Translations under genes and position numbers: made by a program
Shown: positions 23,954 through 31,118 of the stretch, one piece after another
Layout: the number at the start of each line of letters is the position of its first letter
Position numbering within the stretch: the stretch's first letter is position 1
The notes under the pieces: model-generated
The model's database searches: none
Told to the model about the DNA's origin: nothing
Seen by the model: only the letters and a program-made list of their open reading frames with translations
Source: Streptomyces sp. TRM64462
GTDB lineage: Bacteria > Actinomycetota > Actinomycetes > Streptomycetales > Streptomycetaceae
Direction of reading: 5' to 3'
Assembly (NCBI RefSeq): GCF_013362995.1
Contig: NZ_JABWDV010000374.1
Coordinates: 1 to 32,198 of the forward strand
DNA: 32,198 nucleotides

Positions 23954-24919
23954 CTACGGCTCGACGACCGTCTCCTGCGCCGCCGCCGTGCCGCCCGCCA
24001 GGAGCGGGGCGTCCACCGGGACGTTCCGCTTCACCAGCGCGAGCGCGATGGGCCCGAGCTCGTAGTGCCGTACCGCCGTCGTGACGAAGCCGAGCTGCCG
24101 CCCCTCCTCGCCGTCCGACGCGAGCCGCACGGGCGCGCCGTGCGGCGGCAGGTGGACCTCGCTGCCGTCCAGGTGCAGGAAGACGAGGCGGCGCGGCGGC
24201 TTCCCCAGGTTGTGGACGCGGGCGACCGTCTCCTGCCCGCGGTAGCAGCCCTTCTGGAGGTGCACGGCGCTGCCGATCAGCCCGATCTCGTGCGGGATCG
24301 TGCGGTGGTCGGTCTCGAAGCCGAGCCGCGGCCGGTGCGCCTCGACGCGCAGCGCCTCGTACGCGAGGGTCCCGGCGAGCGGGCCGTTCGCCTGCGCGTA
24401 CGCCTCCAGGCCTGCGCGCGGCAGGAACACGTCGCGGCCCTGCGCGGTCTCCCGTACGGCGACCCCTTCGGGTACCTCGGCGATGGAGCCGGCCGGGAGG
24501 TGCACGACGGCGAACTCCTCCGTACGGTCGGCGATCTCGACGCGGTAGAAGAACCTCATCGACTCCAGGTAGCCGATGAGCGCCTCCTGCGTGCCGGGCT
24601 CCACGTGCGCCCAGACCGTCGTACCGTCGTCGACGAGGTACAGGGCGTGCTCGATGTGGCCGTTCGCGGAGAGGATCAGCGCGTCGGTGGCCTGTCCGGG
24701 CGGGAGGTCGCTGACGTGCTGTGTGAGCAGCAGGTGCAGCCAGCTCAGCCGGTCGTCGCCGGTGACGGTGACGACACCGCGGTGGGACAGGTCGACCAGG
24801 CCGGTTCCGGCGGCGAGGGCGCGCTGCTCGCGGAACGGGTCGCCGTAGTGGGCGGCGACACCTTCGTCCCGCCCCTCGGCGGGGACGGCGCCGGGCAGGG
24901 ACAGCAGAGGGCTCTTCAT
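23954..24919 (-). CDS. ygfZ: YgfZ-type folate-binding Fe-S maintenance protein
   Basis: A 321-residue GcvT-like protein without aminomethyltransferase activity. The family signature K-G-C-Y-x-G-Q-E is complete (LQKGCYRGQETVAR, about residues 223-236). The N-terminal LVDLSHRGVVTVTGDDRLSWL segment is typical. YgfZ/IBA57 proteins use folate to help assemble or repair certain 4Fe-4S clusters. The ATG at 24919 lies 10 bp after the nur stop. A TAGGCT hexamer 7 nt upstream begins with the nur TAG stop, so ygfZ could have its own leaderless promoter as well as read-through from nur. Confidence 0.95.
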   Translation of the reverse strand: MKSPLLSLPGAVPAEGRDEGVAAHYGDPFREQRALAAGTGLVDLSHRGVVTVTGDDRLSWLHLLLTQHVSDLPPGQATDALILSANGHIEHALYLVDDGTTVWAHVEPGTQEALIGYLESMRFFYRVEIADRTEEFAVVHLPAGSIAEVPEGVAVRETAQGRDVFLPRAGLEAYAQANGPLAGTLAYEALRVEAHRPRLGFETDHRTIPHEIGLIGSAVHLQKGCYRGQETVARVHNLGKPPRRLVFLHLDGSEVHLPPHGAPVRLASDGEEGRQLGFVTTAVRHYELGPIALALVKRNVPVDAPLLAGGTAAAQETVVEP

Positions 24920-24926
24920 GCCGTAA

Positions 24927-24932
24927 AGCCTA
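24927..24932 (-). promoter_or_regulatory. -10 box of ygfZ overlapping the nur stop
   Basis: TAGGCT on the minus strand, 7 nt before the ygfZ ATG; its first three bases are the nur stop codon. Confidence 0.4.
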
Positions 24933-25367
24933 CGACTCCGTGTTCGACGCCCCGGCGGTGCAGTCCTCGCACCGCCCGAAGATCGCGAAGTGCTTCATGT
25001 CGGTGTCGAAGCCGAAGGTGGCGCGGAGCTTGTCGGTGAACTCGGCGGCCACCCCGACCTCGGCCTCGATGACGTCGCCGCAGTCCCGGCAGACCAGGTG
25101 GAGATGGTGGTGGCGGGCGGCGAGGTGGTAGGTGGGGGCGCCGTGCCCGAGGTGGGCATGGCTGACCAGGCCGAGCTCCTCCAGGAGCTCCAGGGTCCGG
25201 TAGACGGTGGAGATGTTCACGCCGGACGCGGTCTTGCGGACCTCGGTCAGGATGTCGTCGGGCGTCGCGTGCTCCAGCACGTCGACCGCCTCGAGGACGA
25301 GCTGACGCTGGGGCGTCAGCCGGTAACCGCGCTGCCGGAGATCGCTCTTCCAGTCGGTGCTCACCAC
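24930..25367 (-). CDS. nur: Nickel-responsive Fur-family regulator Nur
   Basis: A 145-residue Fur-family repressor. It keeps the ligands described for S. coelicolor Nur: the nickel site H70, H72, H126 and the second site H33, H86, H88, H90. Four Cys also occur as CRDC (93/96) and CEDC (133/136). The winged helix is in residues 1-80 (RLTPQRQLVLEAV, NISTVYRTLELLEELGLV). Nur with nickel represses iron superoxide dismutase and nickel uptake genes. The GTG at 25367 is followed directly by a second GTG. TACACT sits 7 nt upstream, suggesting a leaderless message; GGAG 7 nt from the second GTG is the alternative. Confidence 0.95.
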   Translation of the reverse strand: MVSTDWKSDLRQRGYRLTPQRQLVLEAVDVLEHATPDDILTEVRKTASGVNISTVYRTLELLEELGLVSHAHLGHGAPTYHLAARHHHLHLVCRDCGDVIEAEVGVAAEFTDKLRATFGFDTDMKHFAIFGRCEDCTAGASNTES

Positions 25368-25374
25368 GCGCTCC

Positions 25375-25380
25375 AGTGTA
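25375..25380 (-). promoter_or_regulatory. -10 box of leaderless nur promoter
   Basis: TACACT on the minus strand, exactly 7 nt before the GTG at 25367. Confidence 0.5.
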
Positions 25381-25415
25381 GGAGCACCGACCGGAATGGC
25401 CAGGGCTGCTCAGGG

Positions 25416-25988
25416 CTACTTGAAGAAGGCGATGCCGTCGTCCGGAAGGTCACCGAGGCTCTTGGCCATGGCCTCGACCTCCTCCGGCGTGACGACCTTC
25501 TTGAGGTGCGCCGACATGTAGGGGCGCAGCGGCACCTCGGGGGTGGCCTTCTCGCCCACCCACATCAGGTCGCTGTTGACGTACCCGTACAGCCGCTTGC
25601 CGCCGCTGTACGGGCCGGAGGCCGCGGTGCGGGCGACGGCGTCGGTCGCGAGGTCGATCTGCGGCTTCTTGTCGGCGAGCTCGCCGTACCAGATCTCGGC
25701 GACGCCCTGGTCGCGGACCATGACCACCTCGACCTGGCGGTCCGCGCCGACGCGCCAGTAGCCGCTCTCGCTCTCCAGCGGGCGGACCTTGTTGCCGTCG
25801 GTGTCCAGGACCCAGGAGCGGGAGACGTACTGGATGACGTCCCGGCCGTCGTGGCTGAACGTGACGGACTGACCGAAGTTGCACTTCTCGGTGCCGGGGA
25901 AGTCGTACACTCCCGCGCCCTCCCAGGTCCCGAGCAGGAAGGCGAGCGGGACGAGGTCGGGGTGCAGGTCGGACGGAATCTGGATCAT
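25416..25988 (-). CDS. Nitrobindin-like heme-binding FABP-fold protein
   Basis: A 190-residue beta-barrel of the nitrobindin (DUF1794/FABP) family. The family Gly-x-Trp-x-Gly-x-Gly signature is GTWEGAG (about 20-26), and the axial heme ligand is His161 in YMSAHLKKV. Nitrobindins hold ferric heme and are proposed to sense or detoxify nitric oxide or peroxynitrite. No signal peptide, so cytoplasmic. No clear Shine-Dalgarno precedes the ATG at 25988. It lies between nur and a small membrane-peptide gene, all on the same strand. Linkage to nur in streptomycetes suggests a stress or metal context, not a proven pathway. Confidence 0.94.
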   Translation of the reverse strand: MIQIPSDLHPDLVPLAFLLGTWEGAGVYDFPGTEKCNFGQSVTFSHDGRDVIQYVSRSWVLDTDGNKVRPLESESGYWRVGADRQVEVVMVRDQGVAEIWYGELADKKPQIDLATDAVARTAASGPYSGGKRLYGYVNSDLMWVGEKATPEVPLRPYMSAHLKKVVTPEEVEAMAKSLGDLPDDGIAFFK

Positions 25989-26036
25989 GGCTGGCAGCTC
26001 AGGCGATCTGTGCGGGTGCGGGGGGGTGGGCGGGGG

Positions 26037-26138
26037 TCAGCGCTGGCCCTGGTACAGCTTCTTCACGGTCAGCCCGGCGAACGCCAGGACGCCGACGCAG
26101 ACCAGGACGAGCAGGGCGGAGAAGAAGGCCTCAAGCAC
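26037..26138 (-). CDS. 33-residue single-pass membrane peptide
   Basis: Starts at GTG 26138 with GAGGAGC 6-7 nt upstream. The peptide has one hydrophobic helix (about residues 3-23, AFFSALLVLVCVGVLAFAGL) and a short basic tail (TVKKLYQGQR), the form of small membrane-protein modulators. Longer in-frame starts would add Pro/Arg-rich residues without support. It lies 48 bp upstream of the nitrobindin gene on the same strand. No known family recognised. Confidence 0.7.
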   Translation of the reverse strand: MLEAFFSALLVLVCVGVLAFAGLTVKKLYQGQR

Positions 26139-26268
26139 GGGGTGCTCCTCGGTGAGCGGGTGGGGCATGAAACAGGGACCGGGTCCCAGCCTAATGGGTG
26201 GAACCCGGCCCCTCCGTGTGAGGTACACCCGGGACCCGGGCACACCGGCGCCGGCCGCCTCGGCCGCG

Positions 26269-27132
26269 TCAGCCGAGGAGCTGGTTCTGCAGGACCACGG
26301 TCTGGTGGAACGGCACCGCAGGGGCGGAGCCCTTCCGCGACTGGACGATCAGCGCGAGTGTGTCCCCTGCGACGATGTACGCCTGGCGCGTCTGCTCGGC
26401 GCCGTACGGTTCGGCCTCCTGGAACGCGTACGAGGAGGTGGTGGTCTCCTCAGGCATGGTCCAGAGTTCGTCGGTCTTCATCTCCGGGCCGCCGCGCAGG
26501 TCCTTTCCTGCCTCGCCGCCGAACTCCAGGTCCTGGTCCTGGAATGCCGTGGTGAACGCGACGGAATTGAACCGGAGCAGATAGATCCGGGTCGCCGTGC
26601 CGTCGGGCATGGTCCAGCCGCGGGCCGCGATGTGGCGCACGGCGTGGTCCGTGAGCGCCTGCTTCAGTGCGGGCCGCTCATGGCTCTCGTACTCGGCGAG
26701 GTACTGGTCGACGGTTGTCCATCCGCCGTCGAGGCTCTTGTCGGGCTTCGCACCGACGGGTGCGGGCAGTACCAACTTGCGCAGGTCGGCATGGTGGATC
26801 TCGCCTTCGTTGCCGTAGGTGAAGGGCCTCGGCATCCCTTCGGGCAGCGCGGGCAGGGAGAGCTTCGGGTACTGCCAACGCCCGTCGCTCTCCGTGGCCA
26901 GCCCCGGCACCTCGTGCCGCTCCATGCCGGCGATCCCGTACGCCGTACCGGCCCCGAGCCCGCCACACACCAGCACGGCGGCGGTCCACCGGGCCACTGC
27001 CCGCAGCACCCTCGGCCGCTTCCGTCCGCCGCCGGTGCCCGGTTCCGGTACGGTCGCGCCGTCCGGCTGCGGCCCCGGCTGTGCCGACGAGGCGGTGTCG
27101 GCCGTTGGCGGCGTGATGGTCTCCTCGGTCAT
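26269..27132 (-). CDS. Single-pass membrane protein, paralogue 3 of a tandem trio
   Basis: A 287-residue protein with a cytoplasmic Thr/Pro/Gly-rich N-terminus (residues 1-43), one transmembrane helix (about 45-70, VARWTAAVLVCGGLGAGTAYGI) and a large extracytoplasmic domain. The domain starts with a family block ADLRKLVLPAPVGAK followed by DGGW, shared with the first gene of the operon (DLRKLLLPRPKGAK, DDGW). No enzymatic motif is recognised. The ATG at 27132 overlaps the upstream gene stop (ATGA). It is the last gene of the operon. Confidence 0.88.
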   Translation of the reverse strand: MTEETITPPTADTASSAQPGPQPDGATVPEPGTGGGRKRPRVLRAVARWTAAVLVCGGLGAGTAYGIAGMERHEVPGLATESDGRWQYPKLSLPALPEGMPRPFTYGNEGEIHHADLRKLVLPAPVGAKPDKSLDGGWTTVDQYLAEYESHERPALKQALTDHAVRHIAARGWTMPDGTATRIYLLRFNSVAFTTAFQDQDLEFGGEAGKDLRGGPEMKTDELWTMPEETTTSSYAFQEAEPYGAEQTRQAYIVAGDTLALIVQSRKGSAPAVPFHQTVVLQNQLLG

Positions 27133-27911
27133 ACGTACTCCCCTGGAGCGGCGATGTGGTCGAGCTGCCGCTTGACCAGGTCCGCGACATCCGACTTTTC
27201 GAACGGCTTGGTGCCCGCGGCCGAGACGGTGACCTGGATGTCGCCGGTGTGCGCCACGCAGTCCATGCCCTCCAGCTCCGTCTTCTTCCCGGACGCGTTC
27301 TCCATCGGGACGAGGTAGCACGCTGCCTTCTTGTGACCCTTGATCGACGGGCCCTTCTTGAACTTCAGGAACTCGGCCAGCCCGACGCGCAGCTTGTGCA
27401 GGTCGTGCAAGTGCTTCTCGTCCTTCATGCGCACGATGTGCACCTCCACCAGCAGGTCGTTCGTGTTCGAGAGGTAGGAGCGCACCGCGACACCCCGCAC
27501 GCCCAGCTTCTCGATCCGCTTCTCGAAGTCGCGGCGCTTCTTGCCGCTCAGGCCCCGGCCACCGTCCTTCAGAAGCTGGGTGGCCTGCTTGCCGCTGATC
27601 TCGCCGTCGTTGCCGTACTCCTCGATGTCGGGCCCGAGTTTGTAGTCGTCGGGCACCGGCAGCAGGAGCTTGCTCATCGGGGTGGACGCCTGGCCCTGGA
27701 CCGGCGCGTTTCCGACCGGGTCCTTCGCCGTTCCGGACGAGCCCTCGGCTCTGCTCCACAGGGTGGTGGGCACCGTACGGTCCGCCTCGTCCACCGTCTT
27801 CCTGGTGTACGCCAGCCCGCCGCTCGCCGCCCCGAGCACCAGCACCGCGGGTATGACGACGCCGAGCGCACGCCGCGTACGGGAACGGGGCTTCGGTTCC
27901 TCGGTGGTCAC
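27129..27911 (-). CDS. Single-pass membrane protein, paralogue 2 of a tandem trio
   Basis: A 260-residue protein with a short basic N-terminus (EEPKPRSRTRR), one transmembrane helix (about 14-36, LGVVIPAVLVLGAASGGLAY) and an external, Lys-rich domain. The block MSKLLLPVPDDYKLG aligns with the KLLLP/KLVLP blocks of its neighbours. A C-terminal KSDVADLVKRQLDHI resembles KNDIRTLAERQLERL in the first paralogue. The three are therefore probably one divergent family; function unknown. The GTG at 27911 overlaps the upstream stop (GTGA) and has GGAG 6 nt upstream; its stop overlaps the next start. Confidence 0.88.
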   Translation of the reverse strand: MTTEEPKPRSRTRRALGVVIPAVLVLGAASGGLAYTRKTVDEADRTVPTTLWSRAEGSSGTAKDPVGNAPVQGQASTPMSKLLLPVPDDYKLGPDIEEYGNDGEISGKQATQLLKDGGRGLSGKKRRDFEKRIEKLGVRGVAVRSYLSNTNDLLVEVHIVRMKDEKHLHDLHKLRVGLAEFLKFKKGPSIKGHKKAACYLVPMENASGKKTELEGMDCVAHTGDIQVTVSAAGTKPFEKSDVADLVKRQLDHIAAPGEYV

Positions 27912-28762
27912 AGGCGCTCCAGCTGTCGTTCGGCCAAGGTGCGGATGTCGTTCTTCGTGATGCGTTTCGAGTCGTAGACCCAGATGTCGACCATCACGTC
28001 GCCGCGGTGGAAGATCGCCCTGGCCTTGTAGAGGGGCAGGTATCCGGCCTCCCTCTCGGGCTCGTCGAAGACGTAGTAGCGGCCCTCGCCCGTGCCCTTC
28101 AGCACGCTGCCCACGTTGCCCGCGTGGTCGTCGTCGAGCATGTACGAGCGCTGGGAGGAGGCATGCTCGGAGGCTCCCAGGTAGGAGCCGGACCGGAACT
28201 GCACGAGCCGTACGTAGGCCGTACGGTGGCCCTTGCTCCATCCCGTGCCCGCCACGCGCCGCAGGCCGTCCTTGGCGAGGCTTTCGAACATCCAGTCCTC
28301 GTCCTCGAACCACAGGGCGTACGTGGGCAGGTCCGCCCAGCCGTCGTCCCCGACCACGTCGGAGATGTCCTTCGCGCCCTTCGGCCTCGGCAACAGCAGC
28401 TTGCGCAGGTCGCCGTCCGTCTTGACGCGGCGGTCATCGGCGGCGCTCAGCGGGGCCGGTTCCTGGCCCTTCGGCAGGGGCTTCGCCGGGTACGCCAGGC
28501 CCGGCTGGCTCAGGGCGGGCAGCGGGGTCGGCGGGCGGTCGGCCTGGATCTTGTAGCCCGTGGCCGTGCCGCCGACGAGCCCGATGACGGCCGCGGAGAC
28601 GATGAGTGCCGCCGTACGGCCCCAGCGGCGCCGTGCCGCCGGGACGGATGCGGAGGCGGGCGGCGGCGGTCCCGTCGGCGGCTGCAGCGGCGGCTGCGGC
28701 TGCGGCGGCTGCGGCGGCTCACCCTGCGGCTGCGGCTCCGGCGGTCTTTCTGCGGTGTCCAA
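27908..28762 (-). CDS. Single-pass membrane protein, paralogue 1 of a tandem trio
   Basis: A protein of about 284 residues: Pro/Gln-rich cytoplasmic N-terminus (PQPQGEPPQPPQPQPP), one transmembrane helix (about residues 47-70, AALIVSAAVIGLVGG) and an external domain with DLRKLLLPRPKGAK, then DDGWADLPTYALWFEDEDW. The domain closes with VMVDIWVYDSKRITKNDIR. It heads a three-gene operon with 4-bp overlaps. The start is uncertain: TTG at 28762 has GGGGGGA upstream, whereas in-frame ATG 28795 and GTG 28804 would add up to 14 residues. It is divergent from the DsrE-like gene. Confidence 0.85.
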   Translation of the reverse strand: MDTAERPPEPQPQGEPPQPPQPQPPLQPPTGPPPPASASVPAARRRWGRTAALIVSAAVIGLVGGTATGYKIQADRPPTPLPALSQPGLAYPAKPLPKGQEPAPLSAADDRRVKTDGDLRKLLLPRPKGAKDISDVVGDDGWADLPTYALWFEDEDWMFESLAKDGLRRVAGTGWSKGHRTAYVRLVQFRSGSYLGASEHASSQRSYMLDDDHAGNVGSVLKGTGEGRYYVFDEPEREAGYLPLYKARAIFHRGDVMVDIWVYDSKRITKNDIRTLAERQLERL

Positions 28763-28856
28763 GAGGGTCCCCCCACGAGACCTAGAGGCATGCATTCCGT
28801 TCACTTGTACGACTCAGTGACATGTACAGGCACAGCAGGGTTGTACGCACGCGCAT

Positions 28857-28862
28857 TACAGT
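28857..28862 (+). promoter_or_regulatory. -10 box of leaderless DsrE-like gene
   Basis: TACAGT exactly 7 nt before the ATG at 28870. No Shine-Dalgarno sequence is present. Confidence 0.5.
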
Positions 28863-28869
28863 TCCGCAT

Positions 28870-29232
28870 ATGGCGAAGAAGCTCGTGATCAAGGTGACAG
28901 CGGGGGCCGACGCCCCCGAGCGCTGCTCGCAGGCCTTTACGGTGGCCGCGGTCGCCGCGGCCAGTGGCGTGGAGGTCTCGCTCTGGCTGACCGGGGAGTC
29001 GTCGTGGTTCGCGCTGCCCGGCAGGGCCGCCGAGTTCGAGCTGCCGCACGCGGCGCCGCTCCAGGACCTCATGGAGGCCGTGCAGGCCGCCGGGCAGATC
29101 ACGCTCTGCACGCAGTGCGCCGCTCGTCGCGAGATCACCGAGCAGGACGTCGTCAAGGGCGTGCGGATCGCCGGCGCGCAGGTCTTCGTCAGCGAGATCA
29201 TGGGCGAGGGCGTGCAGGCCCTCGTCTACTGA
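28870..29232 (+). CDS. DsrE/DsrF-like small protein
   Basis: A 120-residue DsrE-fold protein: KKLVIKVTAGADAPERCSQAFTVA, then VEVSLWLTGESSWFALPG, and QAAGQITLCTQCAARREIT with a Cys pair (CTQC) at the position where active-site Cys occur in sulfur-trafficking DsrE relatives. It may carry persulfide or act in a redox relay; partner unknown. It is near the cysA-sseC sulfur operon, but transcribed the other way. Its last 7 bp overlap the 3' end of the convergent DUF3099 gene. Confidence 0.9.
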   Translation: MAKKLVIKVTAGADAPERCSQAFTVAAVAAASGVEVSLWLTGESSWFALPGRAAEFELPHAAPLQDLMEAVQAAGQITLCTQCAARREITEQDVVKGVRIAGAQVFVSEIMGEGVQALVY

Positions 29233-29486
29233 CGCTTCTTCTTGCCGTCCAGTTCGTCCCACCACTCGTCGGACTTCGGGTCCCCGGTCGGGTCGTCCCA
29301 CCAGCGGTCGTCCGGGCCCCGGCGGTTCGCCGCCCACGCGGCGAGCGGGGGCAGCAGCATCGCCGCGAAGGCCATGCCGACGGCGGCCTGCACCGACCAC
29401 AGGCGCACGAACGCCCACGCGCTGACGAACAGCGCCAGGCAGGTGCCCATCAGCACGAAGTAGGTGCGCCTACGCCGGGCGTACAT
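29226..29486 (-). CDS. DUF3099 family membrane protein
   Basis: An 86-residue protein with a basic N-terminus (MYARRRRTYF), two hydrophobic helices (about 9-30 and 34-54) and a Trp/Asp-rich C-terminal tail (DDRWWDDPTGDPKSDEWWDEL), the DUF3099 pattern common in Streptomyces and of unknown function. The ATG at 29486 has TACGCT 6 nt upstream. The intervening GGAGGT is too close to act as a Shine-Dalgarno. It overlaps the DsrE-like gene by 7 bp tail to tail. Confidence 0.88.
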   Translation of the reverse strand: MYARRRRTYFVLMGTCLALFVSAWAFVRLWSVQAAVGMAFAAMLLPPLAAWAANRRGPDDRWWDDPTGDPKSDEWWDELDGKKKRQ

Positions 29487-29492
29487 ACCTCC

Positions 29493-29498
29493 AGCGTA
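29493..29498 (-). promoter_or_regulatory. -10 box of leaderless DUF3099 gene
   Basis: TACGCT on the minus strand, 6 nt before the ATG at 29486. Confidence 0.45.
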
Positions 29499-29515
29499 GG
29501 ACGGAACAGGGCAGA

Positions 29516-29576
29516 CCGAAGGGCCGCACCTCAAGTCCCGGAAAGCGTCCAACCCCCAGGAGGTGCGGCCCTTCGG
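29516..29576 (-). terminator. Long stem-loop after sseC
   Basis: Perfect 17-bp arms (CCGAAGGGCCGCACCTC and GAGGTGCGGCCCTTCGG) around a 27-nt loop, 20 bp beyond the sseC stop. It is probably the terminator of cysA-sseC. The loop is longer than normal for a terminator, so a processed RNA end is also conceivable. Confidence 0.75.
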
Positions 29577-29596
29577 CCGTATGGGTGCGCCGTCGG

Positions 29597-29884
29597 TCAG
29601 ACGGCGATCGCGACCTCGGCGAGGCCGCCCGTCTGCACGACGACCGTGCGGTCGGCCGTGCCGCCCGGCACCAGGGCGCGGACCGTCCAGGTGCCCTCCG
29701 CCGCGTAGAACCGGAACTGGCCGGTCGCGGAGGTCGGGACCTCGGCGGTGAACTCGCCGGTCGAGTCCAGCAGCCGGACGTAGCCGGTCACGGGCTCGCC
29801 CTCGCGGGTCACCTGGCCCTGGATCGTGGTCTCACCGGGCTTGATCGCGGAGGCGTCGGGGCCGCCGGCCTGTGCTCCACACAT
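29597..29884 (-). CDS. sseC: SseC/DUF1416 protein
   Basis: A 95-residue beta-sandwich protein of the DUF1416 family, homologous to mycobacterial SseC, which is encoded next to cysA2/cysA3 thiosulfate sulfurtransferases. It begins MCGAQAGGPDAS and contains YVRLLDSTGEFTAEVPTSAT and GQFRFYAAEGTWTVRALVPG. The conserved Cys2 at the N-terminus could accept sulfur, an inference. AAGGA lies about 10 nt upstream of the ATG at 29884. It starts 35 bp downstream of cysA in the same operon and ends before a strong stem-loop. Confidence 0.94.
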   Translation of the reverse strand: MCGAQAGGPDASAIKPGETTIQGQVTREGEPVTGYVRLLDSTGEFTAEVPTSATGQFRFYAAEGTWTVRALVPGGTADRTVVVQTGGLAEVAIAV

Positions 29885-29919
29885 GTCACTCTGTCCTTCG
29901 GTCGCAGGTCGGGGCGGGG

Positions 29920-30765
29920 TTACTTGTTGGCGCCGAGCTCGATCGGCACGCCGACGAGGGAGCCGTACTCGGTCCACGAGCCGTCGTAGTTCTTGACGTT
30001 CTCCTGGCCGAGCAGCTCGTGCAGGACGAACCAGGTCAGCGCGGAGCGCTCACCGATGCGGCAGTACGCGATGGTGTCCTTCTCCAGGTCGACCTGCTCC
30101 TCGGCGTAGAGGGCCTTGAGCTCGTCGTCCGACTTGAAGGTGCCGTCGTCGTTGGCGTTCTTCGACCACGGGATGTTGCGGGCGCTCGGCACGTGGCCGG
30201 GGCGCTGCGACTGCTCCTGCGGGAGGTGCGCCGGGGCGAGCAGCTTGCCGCTGAACTCGTCGGGCGAGCGCACGTCGACCAGGTTCTTGCTGCCGATCGC
30301 GGCGACGACGTCGTCGCGGAAGGCGCGGATGGACGTGTCCTGGGCCTTGGCCTTGTACTCGGTGGCCGGGCGGTTCGGGACCTCGGCGCCGTCGACCAGG
30401 TCGCGGGAGTCCAGCTCCCACTTCTTGCGGCCGCCGTCGAGGAGCTTGACGCTCTCGTGGCCGTACAGCTTGAAGTACCAGTAGGCGTACGAGGCGAACC
30501 AGTTGTTGTTGCCGCCGTAGAGGACGACGGTGTCGTCGTTGGCGATGCCCTTCGCGGAGAGGAGCTTCTCGAAGCCCTCCTGGTCGACGAAGTCGCGGCG
30601 GACCGGGTCCTGGAGGTCCTTCTTCCAGTCGATCCGGACGGCGTTCTTGATGTGGTTCTTGTCGTACGCCGACGTGTCCTCGTCGACCTCGACGATGACG
30701 ACCTTCGGGTCGTCGATGTGGGCCTCGACCCAGTCGGCGTCTACCAGGACGTCGCTGCGGCTCAT
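29920..30765 (-). CDS. cysA: Thiosulfate sulfurtransferase CysA-type
   Basis: A 281-residue tandem rhodanese. The N-terminal domain contains VVLYGGNNNWFASYAYWYF; the catalytic C-terminal domain has the active loop CRIGERS, the thiosulfate:cyanide sulfurtransferase type (CRxGxR/T), so it differs from the CGSGVTA enzyme at 18.9 kb. It resembles mycobacterial CysA2/CysA3 and transfers sulfane sulfur from thiosulfate. The ATG at 30765 follows GGAGGA with proper spacing. Upstream lie a short Cys leader ORF and a hairpin, indicating attenuation by cysteine supply. sseC follows 35 bp downstream. Confidence 0.96.
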   Translation of the reverse strand: MSRSDVLVDADWVEAHIDDPKVVIVEVDEDTSAYDKNHIKNAVRIDWKKDLQDPVRRDFVDQEGFEKLLSAKGIANDDTVVLYGGNNNWFASYAYWYFKLYGHESVKLLDGGRKKWELDSRDLVDGAEVPNRPATEYKAKAQDTSIRAFRDDVVAAIGSKNLVDVRSPDEFSGKLLAPAHLPQEQSQRPGHVPSARNIPWSKNANDDGTFKSDDELKALYAEEQVDLEKDTIAYCRIGERSALTWFVLHELLGQENVKNYDGSWTEYGSLVGVPIELGANK

Positions 30766-30931
30766 GCTGTGTCTCCTCCGGGGCAGTCTGCGGCGGGATG
30801 CGATGCGGTACGGCAGGGTCGCGCCGAGCGCTCTACGCGTCGTCGTACGTGTCACGTGGTCGTCTCGCGTACGAGGGTGCGGGGCGGCTGCGGCGCGGGG
30901 AAGGCCCCCCGGGGCGGAAGGGCCGAAAGAC

Positions 30932-30951
30932 GCGGGGTTGCGGGACCCCGC
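30932..30951 (-). promoter_or_regulatory. Attenuator hairpin after the Cys leader peptide
   Basis: GCGGGGT/ACCCCGC arms (7 bp) around a 6-nt loop, beginning at the base after the leader-peptide stop. A ribosome finishing the peptide would cover it. The rest of the leader (30766-30931) contains further GC-rich stems but no other ORF that I can support. Confidence 0.5.
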
Positions 30952-31035
30952 TCAGACAGTGCGACAGAGCATGGCGGCGACGCGGCACAGGTCTACTGCC
31001 CGCCGCTTCGTGAGGTCCGCCTGTCGCTTCATCAT
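30952..31035 (-). CDS. Cysteine leader peptide of the cysA operon
   Basis: A 27-residue ORF starting ATG-ATG at 31035, too short for routine gene calling. The peptide has a basic first half and the motif VDLCRVAAMLCR with Cys17 and Cys24. This matches the small leader peptides found upstream of sulfur and cysteine genes in actinobacteria, where stalling at Cys codons controls the downstream operon. TACGAT lies 7 nt upstream and there is no Shine-Dalgarno, so the message is probably leaderless and begins at this ATG, as in the mycobacterial examples. cysA starts about 190 nt further on. Confidence 0.75.
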   Translation of the reverse strand: MMKRQADLTKRRAVDLCRVAAMLCRTV

Positions 31036-31042
31036 GGCCCCG

Positions 31043-31048
31043 ATCGTA
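31043..31048 (-). promoter_or_regulatory. -10 box of the cysA operon
   Basis: TACGAT on the minus strand, exactly 7 nt before the first ATG of the leader peptide. Confidence 0.5.
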
Positions 31049-31118
31049 GGGAGGGACAGGCGACCGTGTCACCGGCGTGTCGCATGGTGAGACGCGATCA
31101 TCCGCATAGCGGGATGAC

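Noticed and set aside
28799..28820. Second PHO box (GTTCACTTGT repeated from the phoR-phoU region)
   Set aside because: Only one unit; the next 11 bp do not match, so it lacks the direct repeat required for PhoP binding. A TCACT/AGTGA inverted repeat overlaps it but is too short to call.
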